A stretch of 64,000 bases of DNA, from contig NZ_WRXM01000001.1 in assembly GCF_010119205.1 (NCBI RefSeq), positions 496,001 to 560,000 on the forward strand, written 5' to 3'. Made by a program: the position numbers and the translations under genes. Source of the stretch: Haloarcula limicola. Its GTDB lineage: Archaea > Halobacteriota > Halobacteria > Halobacteriales > Haloarculaceae. The notes beneath the pieces are model-generated. The model made no database searches. It was not told the origin of the DNA and saw only the letters and a program-made list of their open reading frames with translations. Of the stretch, positions 31,858 to 40,329 are shown one piece after another (the stretch's first letter is position 1; each line of letters opens with the position of its first letter).

Positions 31858-33216
31858 TTACGGACTCCGGAACTCCTCGATGCGGTCGTCGCCGTACTCG
31901 ACGCTCGCGACCGACGGGAGCGCCCGGAGCGACCCCGAGAAGAGGAAGTAGAGCGTCCCGAGGAAGTTCGCGCCGCCGACGAACAGGACGATGGGGACCG
32001 GGCCGACGACGGCCGCCGCCGCGCCGCCGAGGAGCGATCCGAACGGCGTCGCCACCTGCTGGAGCGTCGACATCGAACTCGTCACCCGCCCCAGTTTGCG
32101 CTCCGGAACGACCGTCTGGACGAGCGTATCGAAGAGGACGCTGTTGCCGCCCGAGTAGACGATCGCGAGCGCGAAGAACGCGACGACGGCCGGCGTCCAC
32201 GTCGCGAGACCCGCGCCGATCCACGCGAGGCCGGTCAGCGCCGTCCCGCCGAGCATGAAGTAGCCGTAGGGTACGCGGTCGAGTCGCGCAGAGAGCACCG
32301 ACCCGACGAGCGCGCCCGCGGCCAACGCCGACAGCAGGACGCCGTACAGGCCGGCGCTCCCGCGGAGCTCGGCGAAGGCCGGGAGGATAGCGAGCATCAT
32401 CCCGGTCGCGAAGCTGATGAAGATCTGCGGGAGCAAGACGGGAACGAACGCCGTCCCGCGGAGGTACGCGAGGCCGTCGCGGAAGTCGCCGACGTATCGC
32501 CGCGTCCGCTCGCGGAGCGACTCCGAGTCGGAACCCTCTCGCTCGGTGTCCCCGCCGCCGTCGGACGCGGCCGACACTCCGTCGCCGGGGTTCGTGTCGT
32601 CGGCGTGCGCGTCGGTGTCCGCGTCCGGAGCGCCCCTGCGCCCGGGCAGCGTGAGACCGGCGAACAGCAGGATCGCGACGCCGAAGGTCGCCGCATCGAC
32701 GAGGAACGCCCCGACGGCACCGACCGCGGCCAGTCCGACGAGGACGCCGCCCACCGCGTTGAACGCCATGTTGACGCCCTCGTGGGCGGTGTTGAACACC
32801 GCGTTGGCCGACGAGAGGTTCTCCCGGCCGACGGCGCGGGGGAGCGCGGCGGACTGCGCCGGGTAGGTCACGAGGTTCACGAGCGACGCCAGCGGAATGA
32901 CGACGAGGACGAGTTCGACCGTCAGCGCGTCGAACCACGCCGCGACCGGGATCGTCAGCACGAGCAGGCCCTGAACGGCCTGCGTCACGACGAGCGCCCA
33001 CCGGACTTCCACGTCGTCGACCAGCGGCCCGACCGCGAAGGAGAGCAGGCCGGGGACCATCACCAGAAAGGAGGCGACGCCGGTGTAGAACGTGGACTGG
33101 GTGAGGTCGTGGACCAGCCACAGCGCCGCGACGTAGTAGATGCTGTCGCCGGCGTTGGTCACCAGCCGGCCGACGAGCAGGCGGAGGAAGGTCCGATTGG
33201 AGAGCAGTTCGCGCAC
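31858..33216 (-). CDS. MFS transporter
   Basis: A 452-residue major facilitator protein with about 12 hydrophobic helices and a central acidic loop at about residues 200-235. The sequence GRLVTNAGDSIYYVAALWLV at the N terminus matches drug-efflux-type MFS_3 members (enterobactin exporter-like group). The substrate is unknown. A UlaG-like hydrolase follows. Confidence 0.85.
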   Translation of the reverse strand: MRELLSNRTFLRLLVGRLVTNAGDSIYYVAALWLVHDLTQSTFYTGVASFLVMVPGLLSFAVGPLVDDVEVRWALVVTQAVQGLLVLTIPVAAWFDALTVELVLVVIPLASLVNLVTYPAQSAALPRAVGRENLSSANAVFNTAHEGVNMAFNAVGGVLVGLAAVGAVGAFLVDAATFGVAILLFAGLTLPGRRGAPDADTDAHADDTNPGDGVSAASDGGGDTEREGSDSESLRERTRRYVGDFRDGLAYLRGTAFVPVLLPQIFISFATGMMLAILPAFAELRGSAGLYGVLLSALAAGALVGSVLSARLDRVPYGYFMLGGTALTGLAWIGAGLATWTPAVVAFFALAIVYSGGNSVLFDTLVQTVVPERKLGRVTSSMSTLQQVATPFGSLLGGAAAAVVGPVPIVLFVGGANFLGTLYFLFSGSLRALPSVASVEYGDDRIEEFRSP

Positions 33217-33339
33217 GACACGTCTCTCGCACGACGATTCAAATATGTGTTGTGGTGGTTCCTCGCAGTTTCAAGCGAGGCGAACCGCACCTCGGATCGG
33301 CGGCCGAGGGGGGGGGACTTCCTAAAAGGGGACTCCGCG

Positions 33340-33738
33340 TCAGTCCTCGCAGCAGCCGCCGGCCTTCTGCCCGAAGTCGACGGCCAACTGCTCGGAGACG
33401 AGTTCGTTGAGCTCCTGCAGGCGGAGTTCGAGGTCGTTCTGGACCTGCAGGTACTCGCTCATCACGGGGATGTCGTGAAGCTCCTCTTGGGCGTCCTGCA
33501 GTTTCCGGAGGTCCTCCTGGGAGGCGCGGCCGGTCTGGCGGGCGAGCTGGAACTCCTCGCGGAGCTGCTCGAACTCCTGGATGGCTTCCTGGGCCTCCTC
33601 GTGGTTCTCGACGGTCTCCTTGGCTTCGAGGTAGCGCTGGTACACCGGCAGTTCGGTGATGGCCTCGCCGAACTCCGTGGCGAGTTCCTCGACGCTGTCG
33701 TCGGTCGGGTCGGCGGCGGTGTCGCTCTCGATGCTCAT
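33340..33738 (-). CDS. YlbF/YmcA family protein
   Basis: A 132-residue helical protein of the YlbF/YmcA (Com_YlbF) family, with repeated Glu/Gln-rich helices (YQRYLEAKETVENHEEAQEAIQEF). In Bacillus relatives the family takes part in mRNA processing with RNase Y and carries iron-sulfur clusters. The C terminus here ends GGCCED, a Cys pair that could be such a ligand. It stands alone. Confidence 0.83.
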   Translation of the reverse strand: MSIESDTAADPTDDSVEELATEFGEAITELPVYQRYLEAKETVENHEEAQEAIQEFEQLREEFQLARQTGRASQEDLRKLQDAQEELHDIPVMSEYLQVQNDLELRLQELNELVSEQLAVDFGQKAGGCCED

Positions 33739-33910
33739 GTCCCGGGGTTGGGACTGGCGATGTATAGGCTTGCCGAAACCCCACCTACGAATTGTCGTGG
33801 CTGTTTACCGGTAATCGCCGTACCGGAGCTGGCGATACCGGGAAGAGACTACAATAGTCCGTAGCCCAGAAGCGCGGAGGTTTTACACCGCGAAGCAGTA
33901 AGCCGTCTCA

Positions 33911-34957
33911 ATGAGCCAAGAGCGTACCGAGGGCGACCTCCGAAACACGGGCCTCTCGCTGAAACACGACCGGGAGTGGGACTACGAGATCGACCGCATC
34001 GTCGAGGCGGTCGAGGAGCGCGACGCCGAGACGGTCGGACTCCAGTTCCCCGAGGGGCTGAAGCGGCGCGGTCCCGCCGTCACCGACGACCTGCGGGAGA
34101 CGCTTCCCGACGACGTGCAAGTGATGATGTCGGGTCAGCCCTGCTACGGGGCCTGCGACCTCGACACGTACATGATGCGCCGGACCGACGTGTTCGTCCA
34201 CTTCGGCCACTCGCCGATGAAGGAGTCCGAGAAGATCATCTACGTCCCGCTGTTCTCGAACGTCGACGTCTTCCCGATGATGGAGCGGGCCACCGAAGAG
34301 GAACTGGCGAGTCCGGACGAGGACCCCGACGTGGGCCTCGTGACGACGGCCCAGCACATGAACAAGTTCGACGAGATGCGCTCGTGGCTCGAGGAACGGG
34401 GCTACGAGGTCCACGTCCGCAAGGGCGACGACCGCCTGACCCACGAGGGGCAGGTGCTTGGCTGTAACTACGCCAGCGCCGACGTCGACGCCGACCAGAT
34501 CCTCTACGTCGGCGGCGGCAAGTTCCACCCGCTCGGCCTGGCGATGGAACACCCCGACAAGAAGGTCGTCATCGCGGACCCCGTCAACAACGCCCTGACC
34601 GTCGCCGACACGGAGCAGTTCATGAAACAGCGCTACGCCTCGGTCCACAAGGCGATGGACGCCGAACAGTGGGGCGTCATCTTCTGTACGAAGATCGGGC
34701 AGGGCCGCTGGGACCAGGCCCAGGAGATCGTCGAGAACAACGACGACGCCTACCTCATCACGATGGACGAGGTGACGCCGGACCGCCTGACCAACTTCGG
34801 GATGGACGCCTACGTCAACACCGGCTGTCCGCGCATCACGACCGACGACGGCCCGCAGTTCAAGAAGCCGATGCTCACCCCCGGCGAGTACGAGATCGCC
34901 ATCGGCGAGAAGCCGCTCGACGCCCTGGAGTTCGACACCTTCCACGGGACGTGGTGA
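33911..34957 (+). CDS. dph2: diphthamide biosynthesis enzyme Dph2
   Basis: A 348-residue radical-SAM-type (non-canonical) enzyme that transfers the 3-amino-3-carboxypropyl group of SAM to a histidine of translation factor aEF2, the first step of diphthamide. The three cluster cysteines are in GQPCYGACD (about residue 78), VLGCNYASAD (about 185) and VNTGCPRI (about 302). Archaea use a homodimer. Length is normal. Confidence 0.95.
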   Translation: MSQERTEGDLRNTGLSLKHDREWDYEIDRIVEAVEERDAETVGLQFPEGLKRRGPAVTDDLRETLPDDVQVMMSGQPCYGACDLDTYMMRRTDVFVHFGHSPMKESEKIIYVPLFSNVDVFPMMERATEEELASPDEDPDVGLVTTAQHMNKFDEMRSWLEERGYEVHVRKGDDRLTHEGQVLGCNYASADVDADQILYVGGGKFHPLGLAMEHPDKKVVIADPVNNALTVADTEQFMKQRYASVHKAMDAEQWGVIFCTKIGQGRWDQAQEIVENNDDAYLITMDEVTPDRLTNFGMDAYVNTGCPRITTDDGPQFKKPMLTPGEYEIAIGEKPLDALEFDTFHGTW

Positions 34958-35036
34958 GGCGCGCCGCCGGGAGAGGGTTCGAATAACTCCCAGACATTCC
35001 CAAAGGTTTTTGGATGAATCTGGCGTATCCCCGCTG

Positions 35037-35660
35037 ATGCCGACAAAGAGCGCCCTCGCCCAGCAACTCGCCGTCGTCGCGGGATTCGACGACCCACGGG
35101 CAGACCTCGAACAGTACCGGACGCCCCCGGAACTGGCGGCGCATCTCGTCCACACGGCGGACCTCCAGGGCGACGTGCAGGACCGCACCGTCGTCGACCT
35201 GGGATGCGGGACCGGCATGCTGGCCCTGGGCGCGGCACTCAGAGGACCGGACACCGTCGTCGGCCTCGACATCGACCCCGCGCCGCTCTCGACGGCCCGG
35301 ACGAACGAGCGCAAGGTCGGCTCGACCACGTCGGTCTCGTGGGTGCGCGCGGACGCGACGCGGGCACCGCTCTGTCCCCCCGAGGAGACCACCGTCGTGA
35401 TGAACCCGCCCTTCGGCGCGCAGTCGGGCAACGAACACGCCGACCGCGGCTTTCTCGAAACGGCCGCCGAGGTGTCCGAGGTCTCGTATTCCATCCACAA
35501 CGAGGGCAGTCGCGAGTTCGTCGAGTCCTTCGCCGCGGACAACGGCGGCGAGGTGACCCACGCCTTCGAAGCCGAGTTCGACCTTCCCCGCCAGTTCGAC
35601 TTCCACGAGCGGGACTCGCAGGTCATCACCGCCGAAGTGTATCGCATCGCCTGGGACTGA
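35037..35660 (+). CDS. METTL5-like RNA N6-adenine methyltransferase
   Basis: A 207-residue SAM-dependent methylase. The SAM motif VVDLGCGTGMLALGAAL is at about residues 56-72 and the catalytic NPPF motif, typical of N6-adenine methylation, at about 122-125. The LEQYRTPPELAAHLV stretch near the N terminus is typical of METTL5, which methylates 18S rRNA in eukaryotes; the archaeal substrate is presumably rRNA (inference). The start at 35037 (MPTKSAL) is preferred over 35010. It follows dph2. Confidence 0.88.
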   Translation: MPTKSALAQQLAVVAGFDDPRADLEQYRTPPELAAHLVHTADLQGDVQDRTVVDLGCGTGMLALGAALRGPDTVVGLDIDPAPLSTARTNERKVGSTTSVSWVRADATRAPLCPPEETTVVMNPPFGAQSGNEHADRGFLETAAEVSEVSYSIHNEGSREFVESFAADNGGEVTHAFEAEFDLPRQFDFHERDSQVITAEVYRIAWD

Positions 35661-35684
35661 GACGGGCGAGCGGCGCGTCCCTCG

Positions 35685-37334
35685 TCAATTCCGCGGTTTC
35701 CGCTTCTCCGCGACGATCACGCGCGTCCCGTTCTCACCGGCGTATAGTCGGGTTCGATTCCGGTCGAACGTGAGGCCGCCGATGGTGCTCGTCGTCATGT
35801 TCGCCGGGACGGGCCCCCGCCCGACGGTCTGATTCGCGCGGGTGACCGCGATCCGAAACCCGTCTTCGCTCGGGCGGATCGTGACGTTCCTATCGGCGAT
35901 CGTCGCGTCGGCCGTCGACGGCGGCGACGTGAACGCCGTCCGACGCTCGCCGCCCTCGCGGCGGAGTTGGACCCGGTAGACGGTGTCGTTTCCGAGCACC
36001 GACCAGCCCGTGCGGTTGGCGTACACCGTCTCGCGCCAGCCCACGCCGCCGACGATCACGGGAACGCGCTTGTTCAGGGAGAGCCGCCCCTTCGGCACCG
36101 CCGCGATCCACACCTCTCGGTCGGCGTTGACGACGACGACGCCGCTCTGGGTGACGTTGGTCTGGGCCTCGCCGACGCCGAACGGCGTCGGAACCGAACC
36201 GACGTAGGCGTCGCGGACGCCCTCGTCGTAGGTGACGACGTAGTCCCTGACTTCGACCCCGTTCTCGGGCACGTCGTCGGGGCCGATCTGGACGAGATTC
36301 GTCGGCACCGACGCCAGACAGAGCGCCCCGAGCGCGACCACGATCGCGATCGTCGCGATCGAGGGGCCGTGCCACTCGAAGCGGGGGAATCGACCGTCGA
36401 GCGGCCTCGCTCCGGCGGCGAGCAGGAGCGCGAGGAGGAAGACCAGCCCCGTCCCGAGCCAGCGGTACAGCGTGAACCGACCGCCGCCGACCGGAAGGTA
36501 CACCGCCCAGAGGCCGTTCGCGATGGCGAAGACGAGCGTGGCGAAGAAGACGCGCGTCGGCCGCGGCCGCCTCTCGCGAGTCCGGAGGAGCAGCCCCGCG
36601 ACCACGACGCCGGCCAGCAGTCCGATGGCGTGACCCTGGATGGCGATGTCGGCCCACCAGGGCGTGATGTAGCGGGTCGCGCCGCCGACGGTCGGTTCGG
36701 GGTAGCGAAGCGCCGTGTAGACGAGGTCGACGATGCGGTTGGCGAGAAAGGCACCGAGGAAGAGGAACGGACGCGTGACGAGGGCGAACCCGGCGAGCGC
36801 GAACACCACGCCGGAGAAGCCGACGACGGGACCGATGGCGAAGACGCCCGTGAACACGCCGACGGTGGCCATCGCCGCCGGAACCGCGAGGATCCGCGCG
36901 AACGGGTTCGTCGCGAGCGAGGAGAACGTCTGCGTGCCCCGCTCTCGCGGGTAGTGGCCCCACACGTACTCGACGACGGTGCCGTAGACGAGCGTCGCCA
37001 TGAGGTTGCCCGTGATGTGACCCTGGCCGGCGTGGGTGAAGGGACCGGTCAGCATCCCGAGCGGGTAGAAGTACGACCACGTCCGGAACGGCGTCACGAG
37101 CGGACGTGAGTACCACCAGGCCCCCTGTACGAACCAGTAGACGGCGAGGACGCCCGCCATCGTCAGCAGCGTCCCCCACGGAACGCCGAACAGGAGGCGA
37201 CGGCGGAGCGGGTCCAGCAGTCGCCCGCCGGCGAGGCGGCGCAGCGCGACCAACACGACGACGACGGCGACGACGACAGCGAGCGGCCGGAACGGTGCCG
37301 CGGCCACCGCCCCCCACAGCGACGACTGCATCAT
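35685..37334 (-). CDS. rhomboid-family intramembrane protease with C-terminal extracytoplasmic domain
   Basis: A 549-residue membrane protein. The rhomboid core spans about residues 50-330: GPFTHAGQGHITGNLMA gives the conserved His/Asn, VVGFSGVVFA holds the catalytic Ser, and IAIQGHAIGLLAG the catalytic His. About eight membrane helices are seen, with the last near 330-350. A 200-residue domain follows (about 355-549), mostly beta and with N-glycosylation sequons (NVTQSG, NMTTS), probably outside the cell. Rhomboids with such a long C-terminal domain are uncommon outside haloarchaea. The substrate is unknown. An ATG at 37331 is equally possible. Confidence 0.85.
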   Translation of the reverse strand: MMQSSLWGAVAAAPFRPLAVVVAVVVVLVALRRLAGGRLLDPLRRRLLFGVPWGTLLTMAGVLAVYWFVQGAWWYSRPLVTPFRTWSYFYPLGMLTGPFTHAGQGHITGNLMATLVYGTVVEYVWGHYPRERGTQTFSSLATNPFARILAVPAAMATVGVFTGVFAIGPVVGFSGVVFALAGFALVTRPFLFLGAFLANRIVDLVYTALRYPEPTVGGATRYITPWWADIAIQGHAIGLLAGVVVAGLLLRTRERRPRPTRVFFATLVFAIANGLWAVYLPVGGGRFTLYRWLGTGLVFLLALLLAAGARPLDGRFPRFEWHGPSIATIAIVVALGALCLASVPTNLVQIGPDDVPENGVEVRDYVVTYDEGVRDAYVGSVPTPFGVGEAQTNVTQSGVVVVNADREVWIAAVPKGRLSLNKRVPVIVGGVGWRETVYANRTGWSVLGNDTVYRVQLRREGGERRTAFTSPPSTADATIADRNVTIRPSEDGFRIAVTRANQTVGRGPVPANMTTSTIGGLTFDRNRTRLYAGENGTRVIVAEKRKPRN

Positions 37335-37420
37335 TCACCCACTCTCGGGACGGCGACGGCTTAGATGTGGCGGCGATGTCGGCGACGGTGAGCGATCAGA
37401 ACGTGTTCGATGGCCCCGGT

Positions 37421-37840
37421 TCAGAACAGACCGATACCGACGCTGTAGGGCCAGGACGTGCCCGCGACCGTCAGGACGACGAGCGCGCCGCCCGCGAGCG
37501 CGACGTTCTTCAGGAACTGCGTCATCTCGTCCTGTTGCTGGTCCTCCGGGACGGCCCAGAAGTCGTGCATCGTCACCGCCGAGGCGACGAGGAAGACGGC
37601 GAGCGCGCCCGCCGCGACGACGGGGTACGCGCCGAGAATGACGAGCAGGCCGCTGAACACCAGTAACCCTCCGCTCCCGTACACCGCCGCCGCGGGCGCT
37701 GGCAGCCCCTTCGCCTCGGCGTAGGGGATCATCCCGTCGGCGTTCAGGAAGTGATTCAGCCCGGTGAACGCGAGGACGCCGCCGAAGAGGAGCCGGCCGA
37801 GCAGGAACAGCTCGGCCGATCCCGCAGTTTCGAAGGCCAT
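37421..37840 (-). CDS. DoxX family membrane protein
   Basis: A 139-residue membrane protein with four hydrophobic segments and the DoxX-type marks LLGRLLFGGVLAFTGLNHF and LPAPAAAVYGSGGLLVFSG. DoxX proteins in archaea include a thiosulfate-quinone oxidoreductase subunit, but most are uncharacterised. It is divergent from the HxlR regulator gene, which almost certainly controls it. The ATG overlaps the stop of a 22-codon leader ORF as TGATG. Confidence 0.87.
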   Translation of the reverse strand: MAFETAGSAELFLLGRLLFGGVLAFTGLNHFLNADGMIPYAEAKGLPAPAAAVYGSGGLLVFSGLLVILGAYPVVAAGALAVFLVASAVTMHDFWAVPEDQQQDEMTQFLKNVALAGGALVVLTVAGTSWPYSVGIGLF

Positions 37841-37908
37841 CAGTGTTGCACCTCGACGACGACGGCAGTTCGAGCTCGGGTCGACCGTGCAGCGAGTTGT
37901 GGTTTCAT
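37840..37908 (-). CDS. possible leader mini-ORF, 22 codons, TGATG overlap
   Basis: An ATG at 37908 (MKPQLAARSTRAR...) is 33 nt after the start of the minus-strand TATATATAGG box, the right spacing for a leaderless mRNA. Its TGA (37842-37840) overlaps the DoxX ATG (37840-37838) by one base. It is the clearest example outside the polysaccharide region of a leader ORF coupled to a gene. Confidence 0.42.
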   Translation of the reverse strand: MKPQLAARSTRARTAVVVEVQH

Positions 37909-37910
37909 TA

Positions 37911-37973
37911 CGTTACTTGGTTCGGATGCGAACCTATATATCGCTTCCCGGACATAGTCGATACCAGGTAACG
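37911..37973. promoter_or_regulatory. palindromic operator region between doxX and hxlR genes
   Basis: GGTTCG-GATG-CGAACC (37919-37934) is a perfect 6-bp inverted repeat next to the TATATAT box (37935-37941). A second, wider inverted repeat pairs CGTTACTTGG (37911-37920) with CCAGGTAACG (37964-37973), 9 of 10 bases complementary, the latter just before the HxlR ATG. Both fit dimeric HxlR binding and autoregulation. Confidence 0.6.
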
Positions 37974-37976
37974 TCG

Positions 37977-38327
37977 ATGTCATCAGAAATCTTCTCCGAG
38001 GAGGCGGCCGACGCCGATGACGGCCCCTGCGCGCTGGTCGAATCGCTCGAACAGATCGGCTCGAAGTGGCGACTGGTCGTCCTCCACGAACTCCAGGGCG
38101 GCGAACGCCGGTTCAACGAACTCAAGCGCGCGACGGACGCGAGCTCGCGGACGCTCTCGCGCGTCCTCGACGACTTACAGGAGATGGAGTTCGTCGAGCG
38201 GCGACTGGAGGAAGACGCCCCGGTCGCGACCTACTACAAGCTGACGCCGAAGGGCGAGTCGCTCTGTCCGGTCTTCGACGAGATCGAGTGCTGGGCCGGC
38301 GAGTGGCTGGCGGCGTGCGACGAATAA
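37977..38327 (+). CDS. HxlR family transcriptional regulator
   Basis: A 116-residue winged-helix regulator of the HxlR family. The pattern CALVESLEQIGSKWRLVVLHEL (with the family Cys at about residue 17), RRFNELKRATDASSRTLSRVLDDLQEMEFVERR and the wing is typical. HxlR proteins sense oxidants or electrophiles in some bacteria through that Cys. The divergent DoxX gene and the palindromes between them point to local control. Confidence 0.9.
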   Translation: MSSEIFSEEAADADDGPCALVESLEQIGSKWRLVVLHELQGGERRFNELKRATDASSRTLSRVLDDLQEMEFVERRLEEDAPVATYYKLTPKGESLCPVFDEIECWAGEWLAACDE

Positions 38328-38395
38328 GAGGTCTCGTACTTCGCGAGTAACCGAGAACACAGCCTTTTCCACCCGGTAGGTCGATAGAGGTACTG

Positions 38396-38722
38396 ATGGG
38401 AGTACGGCCACCCGCAGACGACAACGACGACCCGGACGTCATCGAGTTCGGTATCGCGGCGCTAGACGCGGCCCTGTCGGACGCCGATATCGAGTATCCC
38501 GCTGACGAGCGCGAGGTACGCGAGCGGGTCGGGCACGTCGAGGTGCCGTACGACGCCGCCGGACACACGACGACCGTCGGCGAGGCTCTCGACGAGATCG
38601 ACCTCGGGCGATTCGAGAACGAGCAGGCACTGTTGAACGCGCTCCACCCCGTGTTCGAGCGCAAGCGCGAGGCGACCGGCAACAGCATCCTCTCGCAGCT
38701 GCGCTCGCTGGTCCCGTTCTAG
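38396..38722 (+). CDS. DUF5789 family protein
   Basis: A 108-residue acidic soluble protein of the haloarchaeal DUF5789 family (IEFGIAALDAALSDADIEYPADEREV, then VGHVEVPYDAAGHTTTVGEALDEI). Its function is unknown. The stop overlaps the convergent aglJ stop by four bases. A CCTTTTCC box about 33 nt upstream supports the start. Confidence 0.82.
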   Translation: MGVRPPADDNDDPDVIEFGIAALDAALSDADIEYPADEREVRERVGHVEVPYDAAGHTTTVGEALDEIDLGRFENEQALLNALHPVFERKREATGNSILSQLRSLVPF

Positions 38723-39813
38723 TTCTGCCGGTCGTTCGTCGTCACGGCGGTCTCCGTTTCCGTCTCCATCTCGGGGCGCTCGGCCCCCTCACCCTCCTCT
38801 GTGTCCGCCGAATCGGCAGTAGCGTCCGCGTCGGCGCTCCCTACTGTCTCCGCCGGCGGCCCGGACTGTCGGTCCGTGCCGACGCGGTTCGCGATGTCTT
38901 CGAGCCGTCGGGTCTGCTCTCTGTTGACGGTCACGATCATGTCCGAGAGGACGCCGAACATCAGCAACTGGAGCCCCAGGAGGATCGCGACGCCACCGAC
39001 CATCGCGATGACCTCGTGCGAGATGCTGTTGACGACGTAGTCGTAGACGACGAACGCCCCCAGCAGGACGCCGAGACCGATCGAGCCGAACCCGACGCTG
39101 CCGAAATAAAACAGCGGGTTGTTCGTCTTGGCCATCCGGTAGAGCGTGACGATGATCGTCGCGCCGTCGCGGAACGGCCGGAGGTTCGTCTCGGACTCGT
39201 CGGGCCGCGGCCGATAGGTGATGGGGACCACCGCTGTCGGGACGCCGTGTTTCACGCACTCGACGGCCATCTCCGTCTCGATGCCGAACCCCTCCGAGTT
39301 GAGCGTGAGACGGCGGAACGACTCGGCGGTGAACGCTCGGTATCCCGAGAGGATGTCCGAGAGGTAGCGGCCGTGGATGACCGAGAAGGCCCAGTTGATG
39401 ACGGTGTTGCCCGTCTGGTTGAGGCGGGTCATCGCGCCCGATCGCATATCGGCGAAGCGGTTGCCGATGACGTGCTCGGCCCGCCCCTCGAAGAGCGGTT
39501 CCAACATCCGGTCGGCGTCCTCGGGCCGGTACGTCATGTCGGCGTCGGCGAGCAGCACGTACGGCTGATCGACGTGGCGCTCGACGGCCTCGCGGACGGC
39601 CTGTCCCTTCCCCGAGCCCTCGCCGCCGACGGTCTGTTCGACGACGCGAGCGCCCGCCGCCGCCGCGAGCTCGCGCGTGTCGTCGCTCGACCCGCCGTCG
39701 ATGACGAGGACGTTCTCGAACCCCGCCTCGCGGAACCCGGAGACGACGGGTTCGATGGTCTCCGATTCGTTGTAGGCGGGCAGGAGGACGCAGACGTCGT
39801 CGCGGTCGGCCAT
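38719..39813 (-). CDS. aglJ: AglJ-type dolichyl-phosphate glycosyltransferase
   Basis: A 364-residue GT2 enzyme of the AglJ type, which in Haloferax volcanii charges dolichol phosphate with the first sugar of the S-layer N-glycan. VCVLLPAYNESETIEPVV at about residues 6-23, VIDGGSSDDT and LADADMTYRPEDADRML (DxD) form the active site. SETNLRPFRDGATIIVTLYRMAKTNNPLF precedes two C-terminal helices (about 240-310). The C terminus is an extra 50-residue acidic tail. The start at 39813 fits the TTTATTTGG box 35 nt upstream. Confidence 0.8.
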   Translation of the reverse strand: MADRDDVCVLLPAYNESETIEPVVSGFREAGFENVLVIDGGSSDDTRELAAAAGARVVEQTVGGEGSGKGQAVREAVERHVDQPYVLLADADMTYRPEDADRMLEPLFEGRAEHVIGNRFADMRSGAMTRLNQTGNTVINWAFSVIHGRYLSDILSGYRAFTAESFRRLTLNSEGFGIETEMAVECVKHGVPTAVVPITYRPRPDESETNLRPFRDGATIIVTLYRMAKTNNPLFYFGSVGFGSIGLGVLLGAFVVYDYVVNSISHEVIAMVGGVAILLGLQLLMFGVLSDMIVTVNREQTRRLEDIANRVGTDRQSGPPAETVGSADADATADSADTEEGEGAERPEMETETETAVTTNDRQN

Positions 39814-39894
39814 TGACCCAACGTCGGCCACGCGCACCCAAATAAATGCGGGTCCGCGTCTGGCAGTACGTGAGTGATCGGTCAACGGCAACGT

Positions 39895-40035
39895 AGTCGT
39901 TCAAAACGGCCAGAAAGTCCCCGCCCGCTCGGCTCTTCCGACTCGCTGTGGTCCTCAGTCGCTTCGCTCCTTGCGGTCCTTCCTTCGTCTCATCCGCCGA
40001 GCGACCGGCCCCTTTCAGTCCCACCCGTTTCGGAC
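39895..40035. repeat. likely interspersed non-coding element
   Basis: This stretch has no gene and contains the phrases CAGTCGCTTCGCTCCTTGCG, GTCTCATCCGCCGAGCGACC and CCCCTTTCAGTCCCACCC, which I recall as parts of a sequence scattered between genes in haloarchaeal genomes. Only one copy is seen here, so the call rests on memory of the motif rather than on repetition in the window. Confidence 0.35.
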
Positions 40036-40063
40036 GTTCAGCCGGCTACGAGACGCCGAACCC

Positions 40064-40243
40064 TCAGTCCGCGTCGCCATCCCGCTGTTCGCTCAGGTGT
40101 TCCCAGATTTCCGTACAGCCACAGCCGTCTTCGACGCCGTCGAGGTGATCGTCGCGGCCGTCGCTGCTGTCGTCGAGGTCGCCGTCAGTGTCGCCTACGT
40201 CGCCGTCCCGCCGACCGCGCGGAGCCTGTCTCTGGTTACTCAC
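40064..40243 (-). CDS. 59-aa acidic Cys-motif protein
   Basis: A 59-residue acidic protein with the conserved-looking C terminus DGCGCTEIWEHLSEQRDG. The GTG at 40243 (MSNQRQAPRG) lies 36 nt after a CGTATTTAT box, which supports a leaderless start. The CGC motif suggests metal binding or a redox role (inference). It is divergent from the TrmB-like gene. Confidence 0.65.
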   Translation of the reverse strand: MSNQRQAPRGRRDGDVGDTDGDLDDSSDGRDDHLDGVEDGCGCTEIWEHLSEQRDGDAD

Positions 40244-40329
40244 GTTGCGAGTAACTATCCGCGTCAACTGATAAATACGTTCCGGCGACTCCCCGCGCGT
40301 TTTACGTACCGGGAGGTGAACCACTCCGT

